A stretch of DNA of 64,000 nt, from the NCBI RefSeq assembly GCF_900109885.1, contig NZ_FOBS01000005.1, positions 1-64,000 on the forward strand, given 5' to 3'. Below, in pieces: positions 26,675-36,406 of this stretch (position 1 is its first letter; each line of letters begins with the position of its first letter). The DNA is from Syntrophus gentianae (lineage in GTDB: Bacteria > Desulfobacterota > Syntrophia > Syntrophales > Syntrophaceae). The position numbers and the translations under genes were made by a program. Under the pieces are notes generated by a model. It did not search any database and was not told where the DNA came from. It saw only the letters and a program-made list of their open reading frames with translations.

Positions 26675-27937
26675 CTACCTCTTCTCGGCCTGCGCCGGCT
26701 CGGCTGGTTTCGAGGGGGCCTGGGGCTTCTCCCCCTGTTTCGCTTCGGGAGGTGCTGCCGGCTTCGCTTCGTTCTTCACCGGCGCTTCGACATAGGCCTT
26801 CGCCGTCACCGGCATTCCGGGGCGTACCTTCTGGATCCCCTCGACGATGATGCGCTCCCCGGGTTGGAGGCCCTCAAGGATGACCCAGAGGTTGTCGACG
26901 CGTTCAGCCGCCTTCACCGGACGGATATCCGCCTTGCTGTCCGCACCGATTACCGCCACCATGTATTTCCCCTGGACTTCAGACACGGACCGCTGGGGCA
27001 CGAGGAGGGCATCCTTGCGGACGGACACGGCAACTCTGATCCTCCCATACTGCCCGGGTCGCAGGAAATTGTTCGTGTTGGGAAATACAGCCGCCACTTT
27101 TATGGTCCCGGTCGTGATATCCACCTGTCGATCGGCAAAGGCGAAACGCCCTTTTTCAGGATAGACGCTCCCATCCGCAAGGATCAGTTCCCCTACTTTT
27201 CTCTCTACCGCTGTGGCCAAGTTTTGTGCCGTCTGGAGGTATTCCTGCTCACTCACCTGGAAGTAGAACTTGATCGGATTGACCGTTGAAACCGTGGTTA
27301 GTTCTTCCACTGCTCCTGGACCCACGAGATTTCCAAGCTGGGCCTTGGCAAGACCGGCAATCCCGTCAATAGGTGAAACGATCTTCGTAAATCCCAGATC
27401 GAGTTTGGCCTTGTCGACACTGGCCTGGGCGGCGAGCACCGCCGCACGGGCCGCCTGTTCCGCACCTACGGCGTCATCAAGATCCTTCTTGCTGACGGCG
27501 TTGACAGCGGCAAGGGGTTTGATCCGGGCCAGAGTTGCCTTGGCCGTATTCCAGCGGGCCTGCTGGGCTTCCAGTTGCCCTCTTGCCTGCTCCAGCGATG
27601 CCTGGAATGTACGCGGGTCGATTTCGAAGAGGATCTGGCCCTTTTTCACAAGGTCGCCTTCGCGGTAGTTCTGTTTAATCAGATACCCCTGGACCTGAGC
27701 CCGGATCGTGGCGTTCACCATGCCGTCGAGCGTCCCGATCCACTCTCTGTAGATGGGAACGTCCTTCTGGAGAACCGTCATCACCTCCACGACCGGCGGT
27801 TTGGGCGCCTCCTTGGCTTCTTTCGAGCAGCCTGCAGCCGTGGCGAGCAACAGGATGACGATCCCAAAATACAGGATGATCCGGGAAAACCTCCGCAGAT
27901 GGTGCTTTTGATAACGCTGTGCCGAGATGCTCTGCAT
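26675..27937 (-). CDS. RND efflux periplasmic adaptor (membrane-fusion protein)
   Basis: The 420-residue adaptor starts at the ATG at 27937 with GGAGGAGATC upstream. A short cytosolic tail and a helix end in lipobox TAAGC, so it is probably lipid-anchored. Then come the barrel-sandwich halves (VNATIRAQVQGYLIKQNYRE and IVSPIDGIAGLAKAQLGNLV) around an alpha-helical hairpin, and the C-terminal membrane-proximal domain. The last 35 residues are a Pro/Ala/Lys-rich tail. First gene of the three-gene pump operon. Confidence 0.95.
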   Translation of the reverse strand: MQSISAQRYQKHHLRRFSRIILYFGIVILLLATAAGCSKEAKEAPKPPVVEVMTVLQKDVPIYREWIGTLDGMVNATIRAQVQGYLIKQNYREGDLVKKGQILFEIDPRTFQASLEQARGQLEAQQARWNTAKATLARIKPLAAVNAVSKKDLDDAVGAEQAARAAVLAAQASVDKAKLDLGFTKIVSPIDGIAGLAKAQLGNLVGPGAVEELTTVSTVNPIKFYFQVSEQEYLQTAQNLATAVERKVGELILADGSVYPEKGRFAFADRQVDITTGTIKVAAVFPNTNNFLRPGQYGRIRVAVSVRKDALLVPQRSVSEVQGKYMVAVIGADSKADIRPVKAAERVDNLWVILEGLQPGERIIVEGIQKVRPGMPVTAKAYVEAPVKNEAKPAAPPEAKQGEKPQAPSKPAEPAQAEKR

Positions 27938-28290
27938 GTCCGATCTCCTCCATTCGATGCCTGTGGTATGTTCTGAATAATGCTTTTTCTTATGGGGTAG
28001 AATTTTTCGGGGCTTTCTATAGAACAAATTCCACAAAACATACCTGAAGGGTCAGATCTTACAGAATAGCTGCTAGTAGTTGATATCTATAGATTATTTG
28101 TTAATGGAGGGGTTAGGTTTTCTTCGGGGGATCAGGCAGACACCCTCAACATATTGCGGATCTGCAGAATATTGAGGGTTCGCGTTGAGGGTATTGGACA
28201 AGATGTAGTCGTGATCTCAAAAACCAGTTGTCATTTTCCCGGATTTGACCGATAAGGAGCGCTGGACGATCGAATACGATCCTGCAGGGT
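27938..28290. other. Divergent intergenic region
   Basis: This gap separates the minus-strand pump operon from a plus-strand gene. It holds no gene I can support. The only clear structure is the 38-bp palindrome at 28142-28179, followed at 28184-28191 by one more copy of its arm end (TTGAGGGT). Promoters for both directions must lie here but none is clear enough to call. Confidence 0.6.
28142..28179. repeat. 38-bp palindromic repeat, copy 1
   Basis: Arms ACCCTCAACATATTGC and GCAGAATATTGAGGGT surround a 6-nt centre GGATCT. The same length, arm ends and, in copy 3, the same centre occur at 39580 and 58477. Arms here are imperfect in the middle. Confidence 0.75.
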
Positions 28291-30480
28291 GTGTATTGCC
28301 TTTATCGGGCGATCCAACAACTACATTTCATTGGAAGCAGATTGGCGGAAACAGTTCGGGATAACAGATCAGCGGCGCGAAAACAGCGGCTGGCCATAGC
28401 CATGCTTACCTGCACCGTCTTTCTCGGGGCGATCCTTCTTTTCAGCATGGAGCCCCTCGTCGGTCGCCTGTTGACCCCCTATTTCGGTGGTGCAGCCCAT
28501 GTATGGCTGACCTGCCTGATGTTCTTTCAGGCCATGCTTCTGCTCGGGTATCTATACGCCCATCTCCTCGTCCGGAAACTGGGAGCCTGGCATCTGCTCT
28601 TCCTGCTTGTTCCCCTGATAAGCCTGCCTCTGCGAATTGGCGCCATTGCGAATCCCGGTGCGCCCATTCTCTCCATTCTTTCGACTCTTTTTTTCTCTGC
28701 GGCGCTCCCCTTCATTGCCCTTTCAACCACCGCCGTGGTTGCTCAGGCATGGATGGCCAACTCTCAGGCAGGCCGAAATCGGGAGCCATACCCCCTTTAC
28801 GCCGCATCAAACGCCGGCTCCCTTCTTGCCCTGATCGGATACGCTTTTCTGATCGAGCCTTTTTCCGGCCTGCGACTGCAAAGCTTCGTATGGTCCGGTG
28901 CTTATGTCCTCTACGTATTGCTCGTCCTTCTCACCTGGCTTCAGCTTCGGCCTGACAGGAAAATCAGGGAAACCCCGGAGGCAGCCGGGAAAACGGAAAC
29001 ATCACCGCCACCATCAGGCACCCTGTACCTGCGATGGATCCTGCTGAGCGCCCTGCCTTCCGCCTTTCTCATGGCGACGACCAACTACATTACCCTGGAA
29101 GTCGGCTCCTTCCCCTTCGTCTGGGTTATCCCTCTAGCCCTTTACCTGGGCAGCTTCATCGTGACGTTTCGCACCCACGGCGGAGTGCCCCGGTTCCTGA
29201 AGCTGTTCTGGCTTGAGCTCCTGCTGGCGGCCTTTTCCCTGTATTTCATGAGGCCTGACAAGCTTGTGTTCCTTGGGCAGTTAGTTATCTTTTTTGCCAT
29301 CTGCGTCGTCGCTCACGGAACACTCTATGAGTTGCGCCCCCCCGGCAGCCATCTCACGCATTTCTACCTCGCCTCGGCGCTCGGGGGCTGGATAGGCGGC
29401 GTATTCGCCAGCCTTGTGGTTCCCCATGTGTTTCCCGGGCTCTTCGAATACCCCCTCGCCTTGATCCTCTTCGCTGCCCTTTTCTGGTGGCACCGCGACA
29501 AGGCCTTTCTGGCCTTCTGGCCCAAGGCCCCTCGCCTGGCCGCGTTGGGTCGCATCCTTGCCATCGGGGTCATCCTTTACCCCGCAGTGGACCTGCTCAC
29601 GCCATCCGCTTCCGAACCGACCAAGTTTCGTCACCGGAACTTTTATGGAACGTACCGAATCGTTGACAAGCCTCTGGAAAAAGGGGCCATGACCGTCAGA
29701 AAGCTCATTCACGGAAGGACGCTGCACGGCTCCCAGCTCCTCAACCCCTCATTGCGTTCGGAACCCATCTCCTATTACTACCAGGGCGGCCCGATGTACG
29801 AGGCCTATGAAACCGTGCCGTCTCCTCGCCGGATGGCCGTGATCGGTCTCGGCTCGGGAACGATCAGCGCCTATGCCCGCAGGGACGATCAACTCACCTA
29901 TTATGAGATCGATCCCGACAACGAGAAGATCGCCCGCCAATGGTTCACCTATCTCAAGGACTGCAAGGGTAAAGTCCGAGTCATCGATGGGGATGGCCGG
30001 CTGTCGATGCAGAGCCGGAAAGCCGGTGATCTCAAGTACGATCTGATTACCGTCGATGCGTTCACCGGAGACGGCATCCCGACCCACCTCCTCACTCGAG
30101 AAGCCATGCGTGTCTATCTTGACCGGTTAGGCGAAAATGGGATTCTTCTCTTCCATATCTCCAACCGTTATTATGACCTGCGCCCCACGCTGAAGTCCAC
30201 AGCCGCCACCCTGGGCCTTTTCGGGGTCATGAATGCAAGGGGGAAGAACCCCCAAGAAATCGCCCCCAATCGCTCCGGCCTATATTTTTCAGGCCAGTAT
30301 GTCGCCCTGGCCGTCAAACCCGAGCGACTTCGCCCCCTGATGGATCGAGGCTGGGTACCCTTCGGGAAAGGGGATGGCCTGAAAGACATGGCGCCCTGGA
30401 CGGATGACTACATCAACGTCCTGGCACCTCTGGCTTCAGCAGTGAGGATTTCCGATTTTTCCTTGGCCCGTTGGTGGTAA
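28291..30480 (+). CDS. Membrane-fused spermidine-synthase-like protein
   Basis: A 729-residue protein with about ten transmembrane helices in the first 440 residues and a Rossmann methyltransferase-like domain of the spermidine synthase fold in the rest: MAVIGLGSGTISAYARRDDQ (glycine-rich SAM/dcSAM loop), YYEIDPDNEKIA (acidic ribose-binding residue) and DLITVDAFTGDGIPTHLL. Bacterial fusions of this kind are common and mostly uncharacterised; no SpeD, which would supply decarboxylated SAM, is nearby, so polyamine synthesis is not assured. The start is GTG at 28291 with only a weak CAGGG; a TTG at 28342 behind TGGAAG is a good alternative. Confidence 0.85.
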   Translation: MYCLYRAIQQLHFIGSRLAETVRDNRSAARKQRLAIAMLTCTVFLGAILLFSMEPLVGRLLTPYFGGAAHVWLTCLMFFQAMLLLGYLYAHLLVRKLGAWHLLFLLVPLISLPLRIGAIANPGAPILSILSTLFFSAALPFIALSTTAVVAQAWMANSQAGRNREPYPLYAASNAGSLLALIGYAFLIEPFSGLRLQSFVWSGAYVLYVLLVLLTWLQLRPDRKIRETPEAAGKTETSPPPSGTLYLRWILLSALPSAFLMATTNYITLEVGSFPFVWVIPLALYLGSFIVTFRTHGGVPRFLKLFWLELLLAAFSLYFMRPDKLVFLGQLVIFFAICVVAHGTLYELRPPGSHLTHFYLASALGGWIGGVFASLVVPHVFPGLFEYPLALILFAALFWWHRDKAFLAFWPKAPRLAALGRILAIGVILYPAVDLLTPSASEPTKFRHRNFYGTYRIVDKPLEKGAMTVRKLIHGRTLHGSQLLNPSLRSEPISYYYQGGPMYEAYETVPSPRRMAVIGLGSGTISAYARRDDQLTYYEIDPDNEKIARQWFTYLKDCKGKVRVIDGDGRLSMQSRKAGDLKYDLITVDAFTGDGIPTHLLTREAMRVYLDRLGENGILLFHISNRYYDLRPTLKSTAATLGLFGVMNARGKNPQEIAPNRSGLYFSGQYVALAVKPERLRPLMDRGWVPFGKGDGLKDMAPWTDDYINVLAPLASAVRISDFSLARWW

Positions 30481-30503
30481 GGGAAAGGAGCATCAAATAG
30501 CGT

Positions 30504-30932
30504 ATGCCGCGCGTTAGAATTGCTTTACCCGATAAATTCGACTTTTCAACGGACCTGCGCCTGCGTTTCCGTGATATCAATGCCGGGAACCATCTGGCCC
30601 ATGACGCCGTCCTCTCCCTGGCTGAAGAGGCCCGTTTCCTCTTTCTGGAGCACCTGGGCTATGCCCATCTCAATATAGAGGGATGCGGGTATGTCGCCGC
30701 CGATGCCGCGATTGTCTATCTATCGCAGGCCTATTTCGGACAGGTGCTCACAATCGAAGTGGCCATTCGGGATTTCGGTTCCAAATCCTGTGATTTCATT
30801 TACCGGCTCAGCAACAAGGAAACCGGGGAAGAAGTGGCCCGAGCCAAAACCGGCATCGTTTTTTTTGATTACGAAACCCAGCAGTCCGTGAGTGTTCCCG
30901 ACAGGTTCAAGGCCAGGTTCGAAAACTTTTGA
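30504..30932 (+). CDS. Hotdog-fold acyl-CoA thioesterase (4HBT family)
   Basis: A 142-residue single hotdog domain. The start LRLRFRDINAGNHLAHDAVL fits the 4-hydroxybenzoyl-CoA thioesterase type, in which an aspartate (here in RFRDIN) and the following helix build the active site; SLAEEARFLFLEHLG is the central helix. It should hydrolyse an acyl- or aroyl-CoA. It is 23 bp downstream of the fused spermidine-synthase gene, and its stop is two bases from the end of the convergent aromatic amino-acid lyase. Confidence 0.87.
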   Translation: MPRVRIALPDKFDFSTDLRLRFRDINAGNHLAHDAVLSLAEEARFLFLEHLGYAHLNIEGCGYVAADAAIVYLSQAYFGQVLTIEVAIRDFGSKSCDFIYRLSNKETGEEVARAKTGIVFFDYETQQSVSVPDRFKARFENF

Positions 30933-30934
30933 AG

Positions 30935-32485
30935 TCAAATCCGGAAAACGTCTGAGTAAGCGATCAGCTGCACAATGCCCTCGATATCCCTGTCCAGGGG
31001 ACGGTCTTCCGTGACCATGGCGGACTCTTTCCTGAGTTTTTCCAGGAGTCTCTCCAACCGTGGGCGATAACGGATATTTCCGCGAAGCTCACAGGCCTGC
31101 GCTGCCGCCAGCAGATGAATGGCCACCACCCTTTCCGTCAGCGTACAGATCCGCGCAGCATCGCGTGCGGCAATCGTCCCCATGCTGACCTTGTCCTGAT
31201 TGTGGGATTCCGTCGACCGGGAGAAGGAACCGGCAGGCATGGTGTTCTTCAGCGCCTCCGCGGCCAGAGCCGAAGAAGAGAGGGACATGGCCTTGAACCC
31301 GTGATAGAAAAGGGATTCCGGTCCCTTCATGCCGACAAGATCGGCCGGAAGCCCCCGGTTGTACTGGGGTGCCACGAGGAGCATCACCTGGCGGTCGGAC
31401 ATGTCGGCAATCGAGGCCAGTGCAGCCTTGAGGGCATCCATGGCAAAGGCCATATGCCCTCCATAGAAATTCCCGCTCATAAGCGGCGCCCCGCTTTCGG
31501 GATCGAAAATCGGATTGTCGTTGGAGCTGTTTGCCTCGATCGTCACCCAGTCTGAAATCCACTGCAGGGCGTCGTCAAGGACCCCCGCAATCTGTGGGGT
31601 GCAGCGGATGGAATAGGGGTCCTGGAGACTCTCGGGGGAATTCTCTTCCAGATCGGACAGGTCGGCCTCCGTTGCCAGAAGCTCCCGCATTTTCCGTGCA
31701 ATCCGGATTTGTCCGGGAAATGATTTGGCCCTTCCGATTTCCTCATGGAAATGATGGGCCTTTCCCTTCAAGGCATGGACGGCCAAAGCCGCCGCGCAGA
31801 CTGCGGCGTCCAGGATTCGAACCGCCCGTTCCACGGCGATGACCGCAATTCCCGTCATGACGGATGTACCATTCATCATGGAGAGGTGCTCTTTCATCTG
31901 GAAGGCATAGGGGGTCAGTTTGGCTTTTTCGATTGCCTCCAAAGCCGGCATTCGCCTGCCGCGGTAGAAGACCTCCCGATCTCCGGCCAGCGTGGCGGCG
32001 ATGTAAGACATGGGCGTCAGGTCACCGGAGGCCCCGACAGAACCTTCGCACGGAACAACGGGCGTAATGCCCTTGTTCAAAAAGGAGGCGATCTGCTCCA
32101 GCAGGGGCAGAGAGACGCCCGAATAGCCCCTGGCAAGGCAGAGCAGACGGCATACCATGGCAGCGCGGGTTTCCTCGATTCCAATGGGTTCTCCGGTGCC
32201 GCACCCGTGAAAAGGCAGCGGGCTTGCGCCCTTCCTTTTCAGGGCATCCTTTTTTGAAAGGCGTTTGCCGCAGGATTTACCGTAACCCGTTGTCACGCCA
32301 TAAACGGGGATGCTCCTTTCTACCGCATCGGCAAGCATTTTTCGAGATTGTTCCATCCGGGCGATAAAGGCGCGATCCTCACTGATGAAAACCTTCTTCG
32401 CATTTCTGGACAGGGCGACAATCTCATCCAGATTGACGTTTTGACCGTTTACGGTTAACGGGCCCGTCTTCAACATCTCTGCCAT
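30935..32485 (-). CDS. MIO-dependent histidine/aromatic amino-acid ammonia-lyase family
   Basis: A 516-residue lyase with the autocatalytic MIO triad Ala-Ser-Gly in CEGSVGASGDLTPMSYIAAT (residues 152-154 from the chosen start), the tyrosine loop YGVTTGYGKSCG, and FSRSTESHNQDKVSMGT near the C-terminal active-site wall. These enzymes deaminate histidine, tyrosine or phenylalanine to the alpha,beta-unsaturated acid. The substrate-selecting segment reads PFHGCGTGEPIG rather than the SHA-x-G of typical HutH, so histidine specificity is doubtful. No hutU/hutI genes are present. The ATG at 32485 is preferred, with an AAGGATC and a GGGAGG upstream. Confidence 0.85.
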   Translation of the reverse strand: MAEMLKTGPLTVNGQNVNLDEIVALSRNAKKVFISEDRAFIARMEQSRKMLADAVERSIPVYGVTTGYGKSCGKRLSKKDALKRKGASPLPFHGCGTGEPIGIEETRAAMVCRLLCLARGYSGVSLPLLEQIASFLNKGITPVVPCEGSVGASGDLTPMSYIAATLAGDREVFYRGRRMPALEAIEKAKLTPYAFQMKEHLSMMNGTSVMTGIAVIAVERAVRILDAAVCAAALAVHALKGKAHHFHEEIGRAKSFPGQIRIARKMRELLATEADLSDLEENSPESLQDPYSIRCTPQIAGVLDDALQWISDWVTIEANSSNDNPIFDPESGAPLMSGNFYGGHMAFAMDALKAALASIADMSDRQVMLLVAPQYNRGLPADLVGMKGPESLFYHGFKAMSLSSSALAAEALKNTMPAGSFSRSTESHNQDKVSMGTIAARDAARICTLTERVVAIHLLAAAQACELRGNIRYRPRLERLLEKLRKESAMVTEDRPLDRDIEGIVQLIAYSDVFRI

Positions 32486-32753
32486 GATCCTTTTATTTCC
32501 TCCCTTATAAGAATCCGACATTCCCTTCGGTCCGATTCGTTCAGCAAATTCCGTTATTCAGGACCTTTCCTGATCTGACAACTCTAATGTGCCTCGCAAC
32601 AGGGATCCTATATCGTCACAGGGGAAAATGATTGTCAAGCCTATCGAAACAAGATCGCCCCTGAATCTTCAGTTTTATAGATAAACATTTGATGATATAA
32701 AGATAGTTCAAACAAAGGCCTTTTTGAAACCAGAAAAAGAAAGGAACAGGATT

Positions 32754-34397
32754 ATGGCAACAAATCCGGTACCGCTCACCGAACGCTTAGCGTGGCAAGC
32801 CCTGGCGGCTCACTCCAGGGATCGTCAACTCAATCTCAAGGATCTTTTCGCCGGCGACCCCAAACGCGGCGAGAGGATGACGGCTGAAGCGGTGGGGATT
32901 TACCTGGATTATTCAAAGAACCTGATTTCCGAGGAGACACTCAGGCTCCTCCTGCAATTGGCCGGGGAAACCGGCCTTCGCGAACGTATCGAAGCCATGT
33001 TCCGGGGGGAAAAAATCAACGTCACGGAAAACCGTGCCGTTCTGCACATCGCTCTGCGCGCTCCGAGAGGGGCATCCATCGTCGTGGACGGAGAAAACGT
33101 CGTCCCCCAGGTCCATGCCGTCCTGGATAAGATGGCCCTTTTTGCCGACCAGGTTCGGAGCGGAGCCTGGAAAGGCCACAGCGGCAAGCGCATCCGGAAC
33201 GTCGTCAATATCGGCATCGGCGGCTCGGACCTCGGTCCGGTCATGGCCTACGAGGCGCTGAAGTATTACAGTGACCGCTCCCTGACCTTCCGTTTCGTCT
33301 CCAACATCGACGGGACGGACTTTGCGGAAGCCGTCCAGGATCTGAATCCCACGGAAACGCTTTTTATTATTTCCTCGAAAACGTTCACGACCCTGGAGAC
33401 AATGACCAACGCGGCGACGGCGCGGGCCTGGCTGGTTCAAGGAAGCAATGGGGATGAAAAAGCCGTGGTGAAGCATTTTGTCGCCGTCTCGACGAATGGG
33501 TCAGAGGTAAAGAAATTCGGCATCGACACCGCCAACATGTTCGGGTTCTGGGACTGGGTCGGCGGCCGATATTCCATGGATTCGGCCATCGGCCTGGCGA
33601 CGATGATCGCCATCGGGCACGATAACTTCCACGACATGCTGCGAGGATTCCACGAGATGGATGAACATTTCCGCACCGCCCCCTTTGAGGTCAATCTCCC
33701 GGTGCTCCTGGCTCTTCTCGCCATCTGGTACAACAACTTCTTCGGCGCGGAGACCGTCGCCGTACTTCCCTATGAGCAATACCTGAAACGATTTCCCGCT
33801 TACCTTCAACAGTTGACCATGGAGAGCAACGGAAAACGCGTCACCCTCGACGGCGCCGCCGTGAACTACTCGACGAGTCCCATCTATTGGGGTGAACCGG
33901 GAACGAACGGCCAGCACTCCTTCTTTCAGTTGATTCACCAAGGGACGAAACTGATTCCCTGCGACTTCATCGCCTTCGTCGAACCGCTCTTTCCTCTCGG
34001 CCGGCACCATGATCTGCTGCTGGCGAATGTCTTCGCCCAGACCGAGGCACTGGCCTTCGGCAAGACGGTTCAAGAAGTTTTGTCCGAGGGCGTTCCGGAC
34101 TGGCTGGCGTCCCACAAGGTTTTTGAGGGCAATCGGCCTTCCAGCACGATCCTCGCCCAGCGGTTGACTCCGGAAACGTTGGGAAAACTGGTCGCCCTTT
34201 ACGAACACAGCGTCTTTTCCCAGGGCGCCATCTGGAACATCAATCCCTTTGACCAGTGGGGCGTCGAACTGGGAAAGGCCCTCGCCCAGCGCATCATCCC
34301 GGAATTGGAAAGCAGGGATGAGCCCGTACTCGGCCATGACAGTTCAACGAACGCCCTGATCCGCCGCTGCCGCAAGCTCAAGATGGGAAAAGAATAG
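32754..34397 (+). CDS. pgi: Glucose-6-phosphate isomerase
   Basis: A 547-residue Pgi of the long (E. coli-like) type. Signatures: [39 protein letters not shown] and a C-terminal [20 protein letters not shown]. It interconverts glucose-6-P and fructose-6-P, linking glycogen turnover and glycolysis; the other glycolytic enzymes of this window are encoded 10 kb away on the minus strand. Start at ATG 32754 behind AAGGAACAGGATT; a TTG 30 bases earlier is less likely. Confidence 0.96.
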   Translation: MATNPVPLTERLAWQALAAHSRDRQLNLKDLFAGDPKRGERMTAEAVGIYLDYSKNLISEETLRLLLQLAGETGLRERIEAMFRGEKINVTENRAVLHIALRAPRGASIVVDGENVVPQVHAVLDKMALFADQVRSGAWKGHSGKRIRNVVNIGIGGSDLGPVMAYEALKYYSDRSLTFRFVSNIDGTDFAEAVQDLNPTETLFIISSKTFTTLETMTNAATARAWLVQGSNGDEKAVVKHFVAVSTNGSEVKKFGIDTANMFGFWDWVGGRYSMDSAIGLATMIAIGHDNFHDMLRGFHEMDEHFRTAPFEVNLPVLLALLAIWYNNFFGAETVAVLPYEQYLKRFPAYLQQLTMESNGKRVTLDGAAVNYSTSPIYWGEPGTNGQHSFFQLIHQGTKLIPCDFIAFVEPLFPLGRHHDLLLANVFAQTEALAFGKTVQEVLSEGVPDWLASHKVFEGNRPSSTILAQRLTPETLGKLVALYEHSVFSQGAIWNINPFDQWGVELGKALAQRIIPELESRDEPVLGHDSSTNALIRRCRKLKMGKE

Positions 34398-34447
34398 ACA
34401 GCTTTTACCGCTCTATTATATCAACTATGTCAACGTGGAGGTGCCTT

Positions 34448-34651
34448 ATGAATCTGCTCCAAGTCATTATTCTGATCGTCGCCTTGATCTGTTCGGCCCT
34501 GATCGTGTGGGATGCCCTTCCCATCGAATTCCCCGGGGTGATTTTCAAGGTGTTCATGTTGATTATGAAGTTGGTCCTTGTGTTAGCCGTGACGATTTTT
34601 GCGTATCTCTTCGCCGGCAGGAAGAAAAAGTCCTCATTATCGGATGAATGA
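34448..34651 (+). CDS. Small two-helix membrane protein
   Basis: A 67-residue protein starting at the ATG at 34448 (GGAGGTGCC upstream), with two hydrophobic segments (LLQVIILIVALICSALIVW and FKVFMLIMKLVLVLAVTIFA) and a basic tail GRKKKSS. It has the size and shape of small envelope proteins but no recognisable family. It follows pgi by 50 bp. Confidence 0.65.
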   Translation: MNLLQVIILIVALICSALIVWDALPIEFPGVIFKVFMLIMKLVLVLAVTIFAYLFAGRKKKSSLSDE

Positions 34652-34705
34652 CCCCTTTGCAGATTCTTTTTCACCCGCAAAGACGCTTTCGGGAGAAAGA
34701 TCAAA

Positions 34706-36379
34706 ATGAATTCCGAGATAATAACCACAGAAATACTGATCATCGGCAGTGGCCTCGCCGGGCTTCGAGCAGCTCTTGAAGCCAGCAAAAGCGGGAAAAA
34801 AGTCATCATCCTGACCAAGAGCAGAATCACCGATTCCAACACCTTATACGCGCAAGGCGGGATTACCGGCGTCGACCCTGCGCGGGTCGCCAGCGGAAAA
34901 GACAGTTATGAATCGTTGATCCAGAATACCCTGGCTGCAGGCGATGGCCTGTGTAAAAGGGAAGTGGTCGACTATTTCTCCTATAATTCCTACGAGGCGA
35001 TCAAATTTCTCATGGAGCAGGAGGTCCCCTTTTCAAAAGATGCGAATGGCTGGGTCCTGCACCAGGAAGGGGGACACGATCACGAGAGGATCTATTGCGT
35101 TGCGGATTATACGGGTAAAGCGATTGAAGAAACGCTGGTGAGCAAAGTCCTGGAAGACCCGAATATACGAGTATACGAATATTTTCTTACCTTCACCCTG
35201 ATCACGAAACGGAAACTCAGGAAAGACCCGAACATTGAAGACCGGTGCCTGGGGGTTTATGCGATTGACCGGAAAAATGAAACCGTCATCACATTCAAGG
35301 CAAATGCCGTCATCCTCGCAACGGGCGGAGCGGGAAGAGCCTTCCAGTACACGAGCAACCCGGAAAATGCCACCGGCGACGGGATTGCCATGGCGTATAA
35401 CGTCGGAGCAAAAATCGCCAACATGGAATTCTTCCAGTTCCATCCGACCGTCCTATACGAGCCCTTCGGCATGCAGTCCAATGAACGGCGATTCCTGCTC
35501 ACGGAAGCATTAAGGGGCGTCAGCATGGGCGGAATCCTGACGACCGGTGAGGATTCAAAGGAAGATTTCGTCTTGAACTATGATCCTGACGGCTCGCATG
35601 CAACCCGTGATAAAGTGTCCCAGGCAATCGATGCGGAAATGAAAAGATCAGGCTTGAAGCATGTTTATTTGAACGTCACGACGGCCGTCACCGGGAAAAG
35701 TCCCGACTACATCCAGGAACACTTTCCCCAGATATATGCCCACTGCCTGAACAAAGGCATTGATATCACGGTGGAGCCGATTCCGGTCGTTCCGGCGGCC
35801 CATTACACCTGCGGCGGCGTCCTCGTGGATCTATCGGGGAGAACGAGCATTCCCGGATTGTTCGCAATCGGCGAGGTATCGTGCACCGGACTGATGGGAG
35901 CCAATCGTCTGGCTTCCAATTCTCTGACGGAAGCGGCCCTCTTTGGCAAACTTGCCGCAAATGAGGCGATAAAATTCTCCGAAAAGGAAAATTCGGAGGA
36001 TGTCCCCCTATGGTACACCCCTGGAATCCTGAGTCATGCCGACGTTGCCACCGTCAACCAGATCTGGGATGTGACGAGAACGACGATGATGAGTTTGTGT
36101 GGAATCGACCGGACGGAGGAGAGATTGAGGGCAGCCGTCGGAATCCTGGAAAGTTTGTACGATACGATCAACAAGATATACTGGGGGTACTATCCCAACG
36201 ACCAGATCTTTGAGACACGGAACCTGATCCAGACGGCAAAATTGATCGCCCAGGCGGCCCTCTTCAGAAAGGAGAGCCGGGGAGGACATTTCCGCTCCGA
36301 TTATCCGCAGAAAGTACCCGGTTACGAAGCCATGACCCTGATCCAGTACGGAGCCGAGATGAAATTAGTCCCCGTATGA
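34706..36379 (+). CDS. nadB: L-aspartate oxidase (NAD biosynthesis)
   Basis: A 557-residue FAD flavoprotein of the succinate dehydrogenase/fumarate reductase family. It carries the FAD loop ILIIGSGLAGLRAALEAS, NTLYAQGGI with the flavin-contacting stretch, and the NadB-specific HYTCGGVLVDLSGRTSIPGL followed by GEVSCTGLMGANRLASNSL. It oxidises aspartate to iminoaspartate; in anaerobes fumarate serves as electron acceptor. NadA and NadC are not in the window. A GGGAGAAAG site precedes the ATG. Confidence 0.9.
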   Translation: MNSEIITTEILIIGSGLAGLRAALEASKSGKKVIILTKSRITDSNTLYAQGGITGVDPARVASGKDSYESLIQNTLAAGDGLCKREVVDYFSYNSYEAIKFLMEQEVPFSKDANGWVLHQEGGHDHERIYCVADYTGKAIEETLVSKVLEDPNIRVYEYFLTFTLITKRKLRKDPNIEDRCLGVYAIDRKNETVITFKANAVILATGGAGRAFQYTSNPENATGDGIAMAYNVGAKIANMEFFQFHPTVLYEPFGMQSNERRFLLTEALRGVSMGGILTTGEDSKEDFVLNYDPDGSHATRDKVSQAIDAEMKRSGLKHVYLNVTTAVTGKSPDYIQEHFPQIYAHCLNKGIDITVEPIPVVPAAHYTCGGVLVDLSGRTSIPGLFAIGEVSCTGLMGANRLASNSLTEAALFGKLAANEAIKFSEKENSEDVPLWYTPGILSHADVATVNQIWDVTRTTMMSLCGIDRTEERLRAAVGILESLYDTINKIYWGYYPNDQIFETRNLIQTAKLIAQAALFRKESRGGHFRSDYPQKVPGYEAMTLIQYGAEMKLVPV

Positions 36380-36406
36380 AAATAAGGTTATTCCCCCCCT
36401 CCCCTT

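Noticed and set aside
30935-32485. Histidine utilisation (hut) operon
   Set aside because: Only the lyase is present; no urocanase, imidazolonepropionase or HutC, and the loop differs from HutH.
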